A stretch of DNA of 64,000 nt. Source: Tubulanus polymorphus. Its lineage: Eukaryota; Nemertea; Palaeonemertea; Tubulaniformes; Tubulanidae. This document shows positions 22,276 through 34,200 of this stretch, one piece after another. Each line of letters starts with the position of its first letter. Position 1 is the stretch's first letter. The stretch spans positions 434,001 to 498,000 of the forward strand of contig NC_134036.1 in assembly GCF_964204645.1 (NCBI RefSeq). Reading direction: 5' to 3'. The notes beneath the pieces are model-generated. The model made no database searches, was not told where the DNA came from, and saw only the letters and a program-made list of their open reading frames with translations. Position numbers and translations under genes: made by a program.

Positions 22276-24259
22276 TTAACTTTTTAGGTTTTATTCACCG
22301 ATTATTTATCGAATTTCTATTTGCAGAAATTGAGATCGAATCAATTTAATTAGGGTCCAATAAATTCAGACACTCGGGTGTGTGTTAAACCTCGTGCTTC
22401 AAATGACATTTCAAACAGTTTAAGATAAATACGTTCTATAGTGAATTAATGTGGCAATTTTAGTAAATCTAATTAAGCACGTGGTTAGCTCGTTAGTCGT
22501 TAATGGTTAGGTCGTTAGCTAGCATTGGTTTATTGCGCAAATTTGATTTAAACGTGACTTTATCATAAAATAGATTTCACCGAAACAATTATATTTATAT
22601 TTATTTCAATCATTGAGTTATTTACGGTTTTAGATAAGTCACGCCCCCTGACGTGACTTACCTGTCAATCATTGTCTAATATGGTTTTTTATTGGTCGAT
22701 ATTTTGCAGGACTTGTTCGTTTCGTAATCAATAGATAAATATATACATGTTTTTACCGAAGGCGCCACAAATTTAGCATTCGTAGAAAATAACTCAGATA
22801 ATCTCTCAAACGGATCTATCTATAAAAGAATATATTTCATTATGAATCGCGAGAAAGGATTGAGATTATTTTATGATGGTAAGTGCAGCTTAAGGCAGGG
22901 GAGTGTCGTAAGTACCTTATTGAAATCAAGAGCGAGAGATTGATATAAAAGCACTTTATTTTCATCATTTTGATGATGGAAATTTTTACAGCTAATTTTT
23001 TCCTGTGATAAAAACTCATTTTGCCTTCAACGCAAACTTAACATTAACATTCATGTTTAGAATAATAGGATAAAAATCCACTATGCACAGATTTTAATGT
23101 TTTTAATCCAAGATGATGATCTCTAGTGACAGTTTGAAAATGTGTCATTTTAGTTTTTTGATTAGATAAATTTTTTATTTTAGAAATGTTCAAATCTGTG
23201 TAATGGGTTTTTGTCTTAATTAATAATTTGCATATATATGATTTATTAACTAGACCTAGGCTATATGAAAACTTTTATGATAATGTTTATTTTATGTACT
23301 TTTAAACGATCCAGTTGAAAGTCAATATTTGTGTCTAATACTTGAACTTATTGAAGTGTTTTGTGCAAACAGAGAATTTTGTTTATAAAGTTACTGACAA
23401 AAACATATGATTAATGTAATATATAGTGACAGTTGGACCGCGACTGACATAACTCTTCAGTCTCGTATATATTCAACCATGATAATCTATCCGACTGTTA
23501 ATCCGGGAGTTAATCCGACAGTTAATCCGGTTAATCCCCGCCCTTCGTTATTATGATGCCTAATGAAAAACCATTAAGTCAATTTTGTCGTGTAAATATT
23601 TGATTTAAAAAAAAAAAGAAAAATTTTTTTTCAAGGCAAATATTCTTTAAAAAAGGCTTAAGATAGGCATGTCTTAAAATCATAACTTATTTTAGTCAGC
23701 ATAAAAGCATTCCTCGGTTATATAACTTTGTGCTGAACAAAATTTCCATTTCATCGAGACAAAATTAGACTATTTCCATGGATGCTTCTATTAGACGCGA
23801 TATCTAGGAGTTGGAGAGGGGTTCATTAGTGGAGTAAATGTCAATATTAGGAGACTACTGACCCACTATTAGATCAACCATCTCCATCTCATATTTCCTG
23901 CTATAACAATAGATGCTGGATTAGACTTTGTTTAATTCGTCAATATTTGTTTTGTTGACGGGCTGTGAATTCAAATCTCTCAGACATTAACGGTTTTTAC
24001 TATTACAAATTACCAACCCCCCTCCGGGACAGAAAGACATATCTATGAAATATGAGAAAGTCTTTACCGACGAACTATGAAGGTTATATAAAAGTTTAGA
24101 TTCAATTGCGATAAAACAGAAAATTTTGCGCAATCACACGTCTATATGGAAACCAATATCAGCAGAAAAGTTCAAATTATTCTCAAGAAAAAATTAATAA
24201 AATTCCTATTCTTATAATAAGAAATTCTTTAACGTCAAATTCATTTCAATATTTAGTCA
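22276..24259. other. Intergenic AT-rich DNA, nothing recognised
   Basis: No gene, RNA gene or mobile element was recognised. A small cluster of repeated GTTAATCCG phrases lies near 23497-23535. Confidence 0.5.
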
Positions 24260-24375
24260 CCTAGGTCCAGTTCCTCAGTTCTGAGTTAAGATTTGACCCT
24301 GGGTTAAAACATTGAAAATGAACTAACTTTAACTCAGAGTTAACTCTAACTCACAACTGTGGAACTGGATCCAGG
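24260..24375. mobile_element. Foldback MITE-like element, family B copy 1
   Basis: About 115 bp. The left end CTAGGTCCAGTTCCTCAGTT and the right end AACTGTGGAACTGGATCCAG are imperfect inverted repeats; the interior shares gaaaatgaac and TTTAACTCAGAGTTAACTC with the copy in CEP152 intron 4. Confidence 0.85.
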
Positions 24376-26700
24376 TGTTTGGCAAATTTCTTGATGATTG
24401 TGTGCGTGGTTTTTTTTTGATAAAGAAGTATCCGAATTTACGAAGATTTTGGCGGCAAAAATCTTTGATTTTGATTTAACAAATATGTCGTATTAATAAA
24501 GCCATTTAGTCGTTCGGGGTCAAATTTCGCTCCTATTTAAATGCCGGGTTTGGTTAATGAAACAAAATCCTTTCTTCTCTGGATCACTTCTCTGGAGCCC
24601 CGGAGAAGAGGCGGTCTATAGGATGAATTATTGTGGGTCTGACAGTAATTTCTAAAGCCGACCTTTTTCTATTGGAGTTGGAATTCGTTGACAATGAACC
24701 TCTGAGGTGATGCAGAGGGATGAATGTCAATGCATTGTTTGTAAATTCTCAAAGTTGTAGAAGGCTTTTGACTGTATTAGTGTTTATGGATGTTCCACGG
24801 GAAGAACTATGTTCTAGCAGTTGGCTATAGGGAGTTTAATACTCAATGTGGATAGTGGATAGTGGATTATAGCTACAGATTTTTGGAAGGATTATATCTG
24901 ATCTTATGATGGTAAATCATGCTTTGCCGAGTTCAATTTTATCAAATGCATTTATAGGATAGACAGTAGTTAGCATGTTTGTAGTATAGGATGCTTTGAA
25001 ACTTGATTAATCCATGTTTGAAGTAAACTAGTGTTCTGAGGCGCCGGTTGATAAGAAGATATCTCATAGAGTTCATATTAAATGGTATAGATATATAGAT
25101 ATTTATTATGATATTCATAATGATATTGATATTTTACTAATTGAAAAGTGAGATTATCTCTCATTTAAGATAAACGACACCTTGGTTAGTATAAACTGTA
25201 GTATCTTAGTTTCCAATAACAATTCACACTTCTAATTAAAATCTGTTTAATCCAAGTTACTCTATTCACTAAACAATGTGAAGGTATTTTTGATAGTAGC
25301 TCCACACTGATGTTCAGGTCAAGGTGATGACTATAGAAGTGATGACCTAGTTTCAGATCTCAGCTATAAAATGCCTCCCGGTTTTTTTCTTTGTGAATAG
25401 GTCTATTCTATTCCCATTCACGTTAAAAAGCCAATGATCTCAAATATTTATATGAAGCCTCCAGTCATCTCCACAATTCGACGATTGTTTATTTTTTTGC
25501 TCAGTCATGAAGCGTCATCTATCTATTGTTCGCGGGTGGCAGTTACGAGGATGAGTTAATATATGGCCATTAAAGCCAATAATGATTAACACAGGTTTTT
25601 TTTATGGCCCCGCATGAGGAACAGGTGAAACCCTACCAGGCAACTGCACCGGGATTTTTTTTTAAATTCCTTTTACTCAATCTTCATATGATTAAGATCT
25701 TCTAAACGTTCATATGTTTCTAGTTGAAATCTAGCAATACGCTTTCATCACTTGATATCTAAGAATCTGTGACAGATGGTTTTTGGGTTCTTTGTTAATG
25801 CGAAGGATTTTTAGATTTCCTACTAAATTTCTCTTTTCTTAGTTTTCTAATACAATAACGTTGTTCTATTTAATGTATTAAACAAACCAGAAATAATTCA
25901 TTATCACAGCTATCAATTTATACAGTTATTGAATGTTCAGCCACCTGTAGCCTCTTCAACTATTGTCACCCTGAACCCCCCTCAGTGAGAGGGTTCTTTA
26001 TGTCTGTTACATAATTATAGATAAGAGAAATTGACAGTCTCCGGTATAATCTGCTGTCTGACCACCATTGCTTGTTTCTGACCAAATGTTCTCGAAAACT
26101 CTGATTCAAAATTCACCCCCATTTTAGGAAAAAACTGCAGTGGAGCCTTCAGGCAATGAAGCAATATTTCACTGAGATACGTTTATATTCAATGTAAGTA
26201 AATTAGGCTAAGAACAGAAAATGGTAATGTTGATTTACTGACCCAATGTGGGCAATATTTAAAAGATACTAACAGGTTTTCTTGCATAGAATAAAACTCC
26301 TCTTTCCAATCTCCAACCGTCGCTAAAAGATTTTTGTAAAAAGTTAGTTGGTAAATGTTTAAGCCTATATTCAATGGCTGTTGATGATATTCAGTAAAAT
26401 CTTGTGATGTCTTTGAATTTCTGTTGCTTGTTTGAGAATCATATTGTTGATAAAGTGAGACCTTGTGCGCAAACAACGTAATTAATCCATCACAAAGGAA
26501 TGGTATAATGGTTGTAAACAGTACACGGTAATTAACATCAATTATATATCTGTACATTATCATTAGAATGGTAATTACTATTAATTAATATCAGTTAATT
26601 ATTGAGATGAAGAGTGAGTACACATCCTTAGAATAGATATGTGATCAGGAATCAGTATATAATGTTTAAACAGATCAGACATCTCACACAGTCACATGTC
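24376..26700. other. Intergenic AT-rich DNA, nothing recognised
   Basis: No supported gene. The minus-strand open frame at 26189-26563 (124 codons) has no recognisable domain or splice context and is treated as chance. Confidence 0.5.
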
Positions 26701-26713
26701 AAGTGCGTCCTGA

Positions 26714-26852
26714 TATATAAACCATCAGTTCTGACATATTCATTGACAGTTTGATCTGACAGACATCGTCAGGCAGTTTTACAGATTCATATTTATTATC
26801 TATTTCACCGTGTGCTCTGCGTGGATATATATATATATTCAAATATTTAAAG
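26714..26852 (+). promoter_or_regulatory. Candidate TATA promoter and non-coding first exon of CEP152
   Basis: TATATAAA at 26714-26721 is followed about 130 nt later by a good donor (AAAG/GTAAGAAT, exon end 26852). The CEP152 start codon lies 12 nt after an acceptor at 28190, so an upstream non-coding exon must exist; this is the best candidate seen. A CpG-poor TATA promoter would be unusual for a centrosomal gene, so confidence is low. Confidence 0.3.
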
Positions 26853-27283
26853 GTAAGAATTTCTCTGTTTGAAAATGCGGTAAATCTTTCACCGGTGACA
26901 AGTTAATCCTCAGATATTGTTGCGTGAGGTGCTAATTTGTGGCTTGTCTCGTCGTAGGAATTTAGGGAATTTTCACCTCGAGACGCGTGATCGCGTATGT
27001 TATGAGAATCACACGAGAAATTTCGGTTAGAAAACACGTTATTTAAAAGTCGTTTATACCGACTCCGCGAAACTTAGGGGGGTGTATTGTCTGGAAGGAA
27101 AGTCAATACGCTGCGTTAGACTCAGGGCTGTGAACTTTATAAATGTTTTCCCAGAATTTCCATGTTTTGTATAAAACTCAAAACCACTCGTTAAGATTCA
27201 TTCATTACTGTATTGTCTATAGCGATTAGGGTTCAATACGCCCCCTACAGGCTGTTTACTAAACCATATCTAATGCGTCGGTA

Positions 27284-27300
27284 CCCCCCCCCCCCCCCCC
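27284..27300. repeat. Poly-C tract, 17 nt
   Basis: A homopolymer run of C in the inferred first intron of CEP152. The opposite strand is G17 and could form G-quadruplex structures. Its length is likely to vary. Confidence 0.95.
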
Positions 27301-28202
27301 GCTGTTTGACTATATGACCAGTACTTTCGCTCACACATGCGACAGACCTTCCGACAGTAAGGTAACGTTTCTTGATTGTCTGATGAATTCGATTCTAAGT
27401 CAACAGTAGCTTTCTTCTTTTATACTCTAATTCTAACTTTACAAATCTGAAATCGTATGTGGGTCTGATTATTTTAACTAGAATGTTTGAACCTATAGGA
27501 TTAACACAAGGAGTATGGTACCTGTACGCTATTTAGTACTATTAAGCACTATTGAGTTTAAGGTTAACAGTTATTATTCTCGATCTTTTCTCTCGTCGAT
27601 TGTATAGATTTCATCCGTCTATTGTTGCTCCGTTTCTATAGAGATTACAATAAAGTGGTAGTAAATCTTCAGCAGCGGGACCCAGCGTCTTAGAACGGGG
27701 TGTAATAAAATATGAACATTCTCCCGTACAGGTTTCGATGATAGCCGGTGCATTTAAAAGGTTCTCAGTCTCGGGTCATTGTAAGATTGAACAATTAGAA
27801 TTAAATTGTAAAAGAGTTTTAAATTTTGAACCATGGTGTGTGTGATGAAGGTTGTATAACATATACAACACCATATGATGGAATGAATTGTAATGTTTGT
27901 CTGAGAATAAGAACTACTGAATGCGAACTCTTTGTCAATATTATGAATGCGATAAGCACATTGATAAGTCTGGATGTTGACAATGCGTATTGATAAGTGA
28001 TGAATATATATGCGAGATGTTATTTGGTAGTCTTATCACTTGAAGCCACTCATGTCAAGGTTGTCTATACCGGTAATACTAAGCTGCTTATAGACCGAGT
28101 AATATTCAGTGAAATCTTTCTGTTTTATTCCTATTTTAATGCTTGTTGTTTCTAATGGTTGTTTCTCTTGTTTCGTGTTTTTGCCTCTAGGTGTGAGCTG
28201 AA

Positions 28203-31200
28203 ATGCCAGTATTAAAAATGGACCCAGGAACGAGTATAAACTTTGACGGTCAGGCGATTCAGGAGCAGGACGAGGAGGACCTCCGTCGCGAGGAACAGGA
28301 ACAACAAAATGAGGTAACTGTCACCAGGGGGCGCTAGGCATACAGCTGCTAGGTTTTATAGGGTTTATGGTCATCAGGGGCCTCTATGTTTGGTGCGAAT
28401 AATTGTCACCAGGGGGCACTAGCCGAGTAGAAGTAACACTTTATAAACTGATTTCTGTTTTTGTTTCTAGTTGAAGCAATTGTTGGCGAACGCGTTCGAT
28501 GATTTAATAGATGATGATGATGATGACGACGATGATGATACAACATCTGTATCGTCACGGGAACTATCTCGTAACTCCTCCTACAGCGCTGTCAATCAAT
28601 CTCAGTAAGTTTCTAATCGACGTCATGATTTGTCATGAATTTAACAAGAATATATTCAATAATTGTTTGTTTTTGTTTATGCAGGTTTGATGATCACATG
28701 ACTCAATCTCAGAACTCTCAATCTCGATCTCCCCAACATCAGCAGCAACAGCAGCAGCAGCATCTGTCACCGCATTCTCATAACTATCCTAACAATGATC
28801 ACCCTGACGACCAGCAACAATGGAATCAACACGCCGCGTATACATCGCCGTACGGTCAACACGGAGAATATAACTACCAGATTCCACCACCAGAGGGAGC
28901 TTATCATTACCAGACTCATAACGGTTCTCCACACGGCCACATGGGGTCGCCACATGACCAACATTATTACAACCACCCGCAATACAACAATCCTCATTAC
29001 GGGGGTTATTACGCCAATGGTTACCACGGAGATGCGGGACAATACATGGACGATTATCAACATTTTCACCAGTATTCCGACCAACATCCGGATTACGCTA
29101 ATTCTCAGGATTATCCTCATCCGACAGTTGCTAATCCTCAGGATTATCATAATCCGCATCTATCTCCGGGTCAACAAAACGGATTATCGCCGCATTACGA
29201 TCGCTCGCCGCAGTTGTCACCTCGTCTCGCAGGGAATTCTCAGCAGATGTCGCCAACGTCGGTGAATAACGGACTCGACGGGTATAAAGTACGTTATAAG
29301 AAGGTCGTCGCGACGGAACAATCGTCCAATCAGAATACAGATTCAGAGTCACATGATCACGGTAATCGCTCTGAACCGGAAAATAAACAATTTCACGAAC
29401 AGAGTAAGTTGAAAACTTTTGAGAAATGAATCCCAAATTCAAGGGTTGCAGTTAATGAAAAGATATTGATGAATGTTGTTTTAATTTCAGCCGGTTCGCC
29501 AGATTCACGGCAACACGCGCAATTACAGATATTATATCGAGCTCGCGGACGTCAAATAGAAGAATTAACGCAAGAGATGAACGCGTTGAAGGAGGAAAGC
29601 GCTCGGGAACATCGGTTACTGAAACACAAACTCGCGCTCGCCGAGGGAGATAAAGAAGGTCTTACGTCCAGTCTGGAACAGGTTCAGAAAGTCATCTTAC
29701 AAACGCAGGAGGAAAGTTCGCACCTGAGAACTTCGCTGCAATCGTTGAACAATGAAATTGTGTCGCTTACGAAGGATAAAGAAGAGGTTTGTTTAACTCA
29801 AACAATCAAACAACTAGGACCCAGTTCCACAGTTCCAACAACTCTGAGTTAAAGTTCGTTCATTTTCAATGAGTTAACTCAGAGTCAAATCTTAACTCGG
29901 AACTGTGGAACTGGACCCTAGAAGTTTGAAAAACTGTGGTTGGAAATTAATATCCTGCTTTATTAAATGCATATGTTCACTTTTAAAAATGCCCTGATCT
30001 GAACAAGACCTGATATGGCTGCTTTGCAGCTATATTTATTAACATAAATGCTTTTCTCTGATTGTCGATGATGCAGAAGTTGCATAAACCTGATGTAGCT
30101 GCTTTGCTGCTATATTTATTATCATAAATGTTTTCACTGTAGTTGATGCAGAAGTTGCATAAACCTGATATGGCTGCTTTGCTGCTATATTTATTATCAT
30201 AAATGTTTTTCACTGTAGTTGATGCAGAAGTTGCATAAACCTGATATCGCTGCTTTGCTGCTATATTTATTATCGTAAATGTTTTTCTGTGTAGTTGATG
30301 CAGAAGTTGCAGACGGCTGAAACTACGATCGAATCGTTGAATAAACAATTACTGAGCGTCGGCACGAGCGACACGTTGTCGCGAACGAGATCTCAACACA
30401 ATACGATGTTAGCCACGCTGCAACAGAAATACGAAAAAGAACTTTATCACATGAAAGAGAAATTTGACGACGCGAACAAATCAGTCGAAGAAAAGGTTTG
30501 TTTTTCGAAAACCGACGACGAGTTTATTATCTATTCTATAGAAACCTCATCTTAATCTTTGTCTTATTTTCTGAAACGTAGAGAGAAGAAATTAAGAGTC
30601 TTCGTCAACAATTGGAAACGGTGATTAAATCGTCAGAGGGCGCTAGCGTCGAGCGGGCGGAAACGATGAACCGATTGACGAAGAGTCTCGAGGAAAGTCA
30701 AATGAAATGTCAACGACTGCTGGAAGCCGGTAAGTTTTTAAAGAAATAACTTAATGAAAATTTAGTGTAGCCAGTGAACTAATTTGCTGTGAATTATTTT
30801 CTGTATTTTAGGGGCGTGTGACGAACAGAATCAACTGCGGTTACAAATACAACAATTAAAAGCGTCTAAAGTTTTAACCGATGATCTCTGCGAGGATCTG
30901 CAATCGGAACTCACCGGTTTAAAAGAGCAGTTGAACATGTACGAATCGGCTTCCAGTTACCTCGGCAACACGTTCAACAATCCGTCGTCGTGCCAACCGT
31001 GCGGAGACGATTCGTTCATCGCGTTGAATATCAAAGGTACGAATAACAACAACGATAGCGCCACCTATAATCAAAACGCGTTGACGTCGATCGGACTGAA
31101 ATCTGAATTAGAACAATGTTTACGAAACTACAAGAATAAACAGGATCATGTGACGCGCGTGCAGACGGAGCTGAGATCGGTTAAACAGGAACTAGTCGAA

Positions 31201-34200
31201 ACCAGGAAGAAAATCACCGCCTCCGAGACCCTTATCGACGAATTCAAGGTATTGTTACAGTTACTATAGTAACCAGATTGACAATATCTCATCGAACGAA
31301 TTTATCATTTCTCATCGTTTTATTTTATTTTTAGTCTCAAATGAAAGCGTTACAAACTAAACTGACAACGTATGAATCGGGTAGTAACGCCCCCACGCAG
31401 CGAGAACTCGAACTACAACGAGATCTTGACGAGGTTATCGCAGAACGAGAGAAAGTGGAATCGGAGCTAGCTGACGTGCAGCGCCGCCTGGAGGAAGTAG
31501 CGAGCAACGAAGAGAAATTGAACGATATCAACGCGGAACTGGCGACGCAACTTTCACAAGTTTTCAAAGATTTTGATGTCAACAAACAACAAGAGGTTGA
31601 AAGGTAAGAAAAAAGGCTGATTTATGTTAAACTCAATGAAGTTTTGGCAGTAAATTGAAAGTTTTCGGATAATGTTTTGGTTGGTGTTTTTTAGTTATCA
31701 GAGAGTGATTCAGCAACATTACGAAGATGCTCGCGATCGCCTCCAGGAGGAGCTGATGACGAACTTTCAAAACGAGCGTGTTAAACTCATTCAGACGTTT
31801 GAAGGTCAACTTGAGGAAACAAAGTACGTTAACCTTAAGAATTCTTCGAGTATCATCATGAACTTTGAATCAGAAAAATTAGGGAAAACTTTGGCAATTA
31901 GACAAATTTTTATAAAAAATTTAGAAAACTTAGGGAGTTGGGACATGGAATTGACCGTGTGGTTCTTAATGATTGTGCAATTCATGAAAAATGAATTAAT
32001 TATTACATTTTAAACCCATGAAATTCACCATCACTTGCTGCAGATTTATTAGGGGAATTTTCCATGAACTCAGGGAATTTGTAAATGGGGGTAAAGTGTA
32101 TCAGTGTCGGGGTTTTCTCATGTTAATTCATTTTTATTTGTAGAAGAGAATTAGATATGAGAGTAAAAGAGTTGTGCGAAGTGAAAGAGATGTACATGTG
32201 CGTTTGTAAGGAGAAAGACGAAACTGAGGAAAGAGTTAAAACAGAATGTGAGGAAAACTACGAAAAACAACTGAAAGAGGTTCGTAAAAAATTCCGAGAA
32301 AATCCTCGCGTTTCGATTTTTAATTCACTAGAATCGTTTAAAAATAACGGTCGCGTTTGTTACAGATGAAAAATAAACTGCGTTCCGAACACGACGCGAA
32401 CGTCGATAATCTACGCAAATCGTTGGAAGAGAGCCAACAGGTTGCCATGGTTTCGCTGAAATCTCGCTGGCAGAAAGAGCAAGCGGAAGATACCAAGCGT
32501 AAAGTCGAGGCCGAGGTAGGGATTTGGAAATTTGAATATTTTGATTTGACTTCGAAAGCGATTGAGTAATAGTCGATTGGATTTAATACCGATGTATTCA
32601 TCTACCTAAAGGTGGCGTTGGCGAAGTCGTCTTGGTTCGACGAACACAAAGAAGACAAACAGAAAGCAGTTGAATCAGCGATGAAGAAAAAAGACAACGA
32701 ATGGCAGCTTCGAATGAGGACGGAATTCGAAGATAAACTTGATTCTCGTTTAGCAGAAGGTAACAAATTACACATTCAAACATTGACCTGAATGTAGTAA
32801 ATGATTAGATTTATAATTATGATAATAATATTGATAATTATGATAATAATTTGATTAATTTGTGAAGTGCCCCCTTGAGGTATAACCATGCTTGATAAAC
32901 TTGCCCGCCTGTTGTGTTCTCTAATGAAATGTGTATATTCTAAATTTGTTCCGTAGAAAAAGAACGATGGCTGACCGAGCAGCAGACGACTATCGAAGAG
33001 ACGGTTAAACGACAGACGGACGCCGAACGTGCGAAACTGGAGAAACGCTACGAAACGAACGTCGCCAATCTCGAGAAAGAATTCAAACAGAAAACGAACT
33101 CGACCGTCGAACAAGCCGTTCAAAAAGCGAAATCCGATTGGTTGAAATCTCGCGAAGAACAAAACAAAGCGTTCGAGGAACAGCGCGTGAGAACGAAGAA
33201 AGACGTCGAACTTGCCGTCGCCGAGGCCAAACAACAATGGCAGGTAACTAAGCAACAAGAGATCGATAATGCGGTGAAAGAAGCCAAGCGAACGGAAGGT
33301 GAGGATTTACGGAAGAAATACGAACAGAAGATAAATTCGTTGAACGAAGAGATTAGTAATTTAACGAAAACGAAACACGGTTTGGAACACGAGCTGAACG
33401 TTGCTAAACTGGCGTGGGGCGACGAGAAACGTACGCTCGTTACTTTAAAATCGATAGAATTATCCGCGCTGAAAGAGAGCAAGGAACGTCTCGAGAACGA
33501 CGTCGAATCGTTGACCGCTCAGTTGCGCGCGGAAAAAGAAAAAATGGCCGAATTGGCGCAACGTTTCGAACAGGAGAAATCGCTGGCGAATTTCGAAAAG
33601 GAAAACGCGGAGGTTTGCGGTCAGAAAGAGGTGGCGCTGCGTGCGCGTAGCGAACAAACGATTCGTCAGTTACAGACGGAACTTCACTCGATGCAGACGA
33701 AGATCTGCGAAGCGCAGACGGACGTCGAATCGGCGCGGGAACACGTTAAAATGGTCGACGACGAAAAGCGTAAAGTCGTCGCCGAGATCGAGATATTGAA
33801 ACAAGAACGACACGAGATGAACGCGAAGGTCGACGAAGAGAGGCAGAGGTTCAACAACGAGATTGAGAAACTGAGTCTCGAGCGCGATCGGCTGAAATCA
33901 GCGGCAGATGCGGCTACGAAAGGAAGCAAAGATCTCGAAGCGGAGAAAGAGAAATTAGAAACAGAAGTGAATAGAATTAATGAGAAATGGTTGAAAAAGG
34001 TAAATAAATACATTCCTCAGTTGTGAGCTAGAGTTTACTCAGAGTCAAACTCACAGCTAGAGAACTGGGTCCAGTTAGTCAAACTGTAAAACTAGCTATG
34101 AAAACTGTTCTATTTCAAATGTAATGGTTCCTCAGTTAGGAGTTAAAGTTTACTCAGAGTCAAACTCACAACTAGAGAACTGGGTCCAGTAAAACTAGCT

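Noticed and set aside
28767-29265. Frames of 130 and 156 codons inside CEP152 exon 3
   Set aside because: Shadows of the Q/H/Y-rich coding exon in other frames with biased codon composition.
32157-32369. Extension of CEP152 exon 10 past 32279 as a continuous frame
   Set aside because: Family pattern and phase favour a GTTCGT donor at 32280 and acceptor before 32366, giving an 86-nt intron; the read-through meets a stop after the next acceptor.
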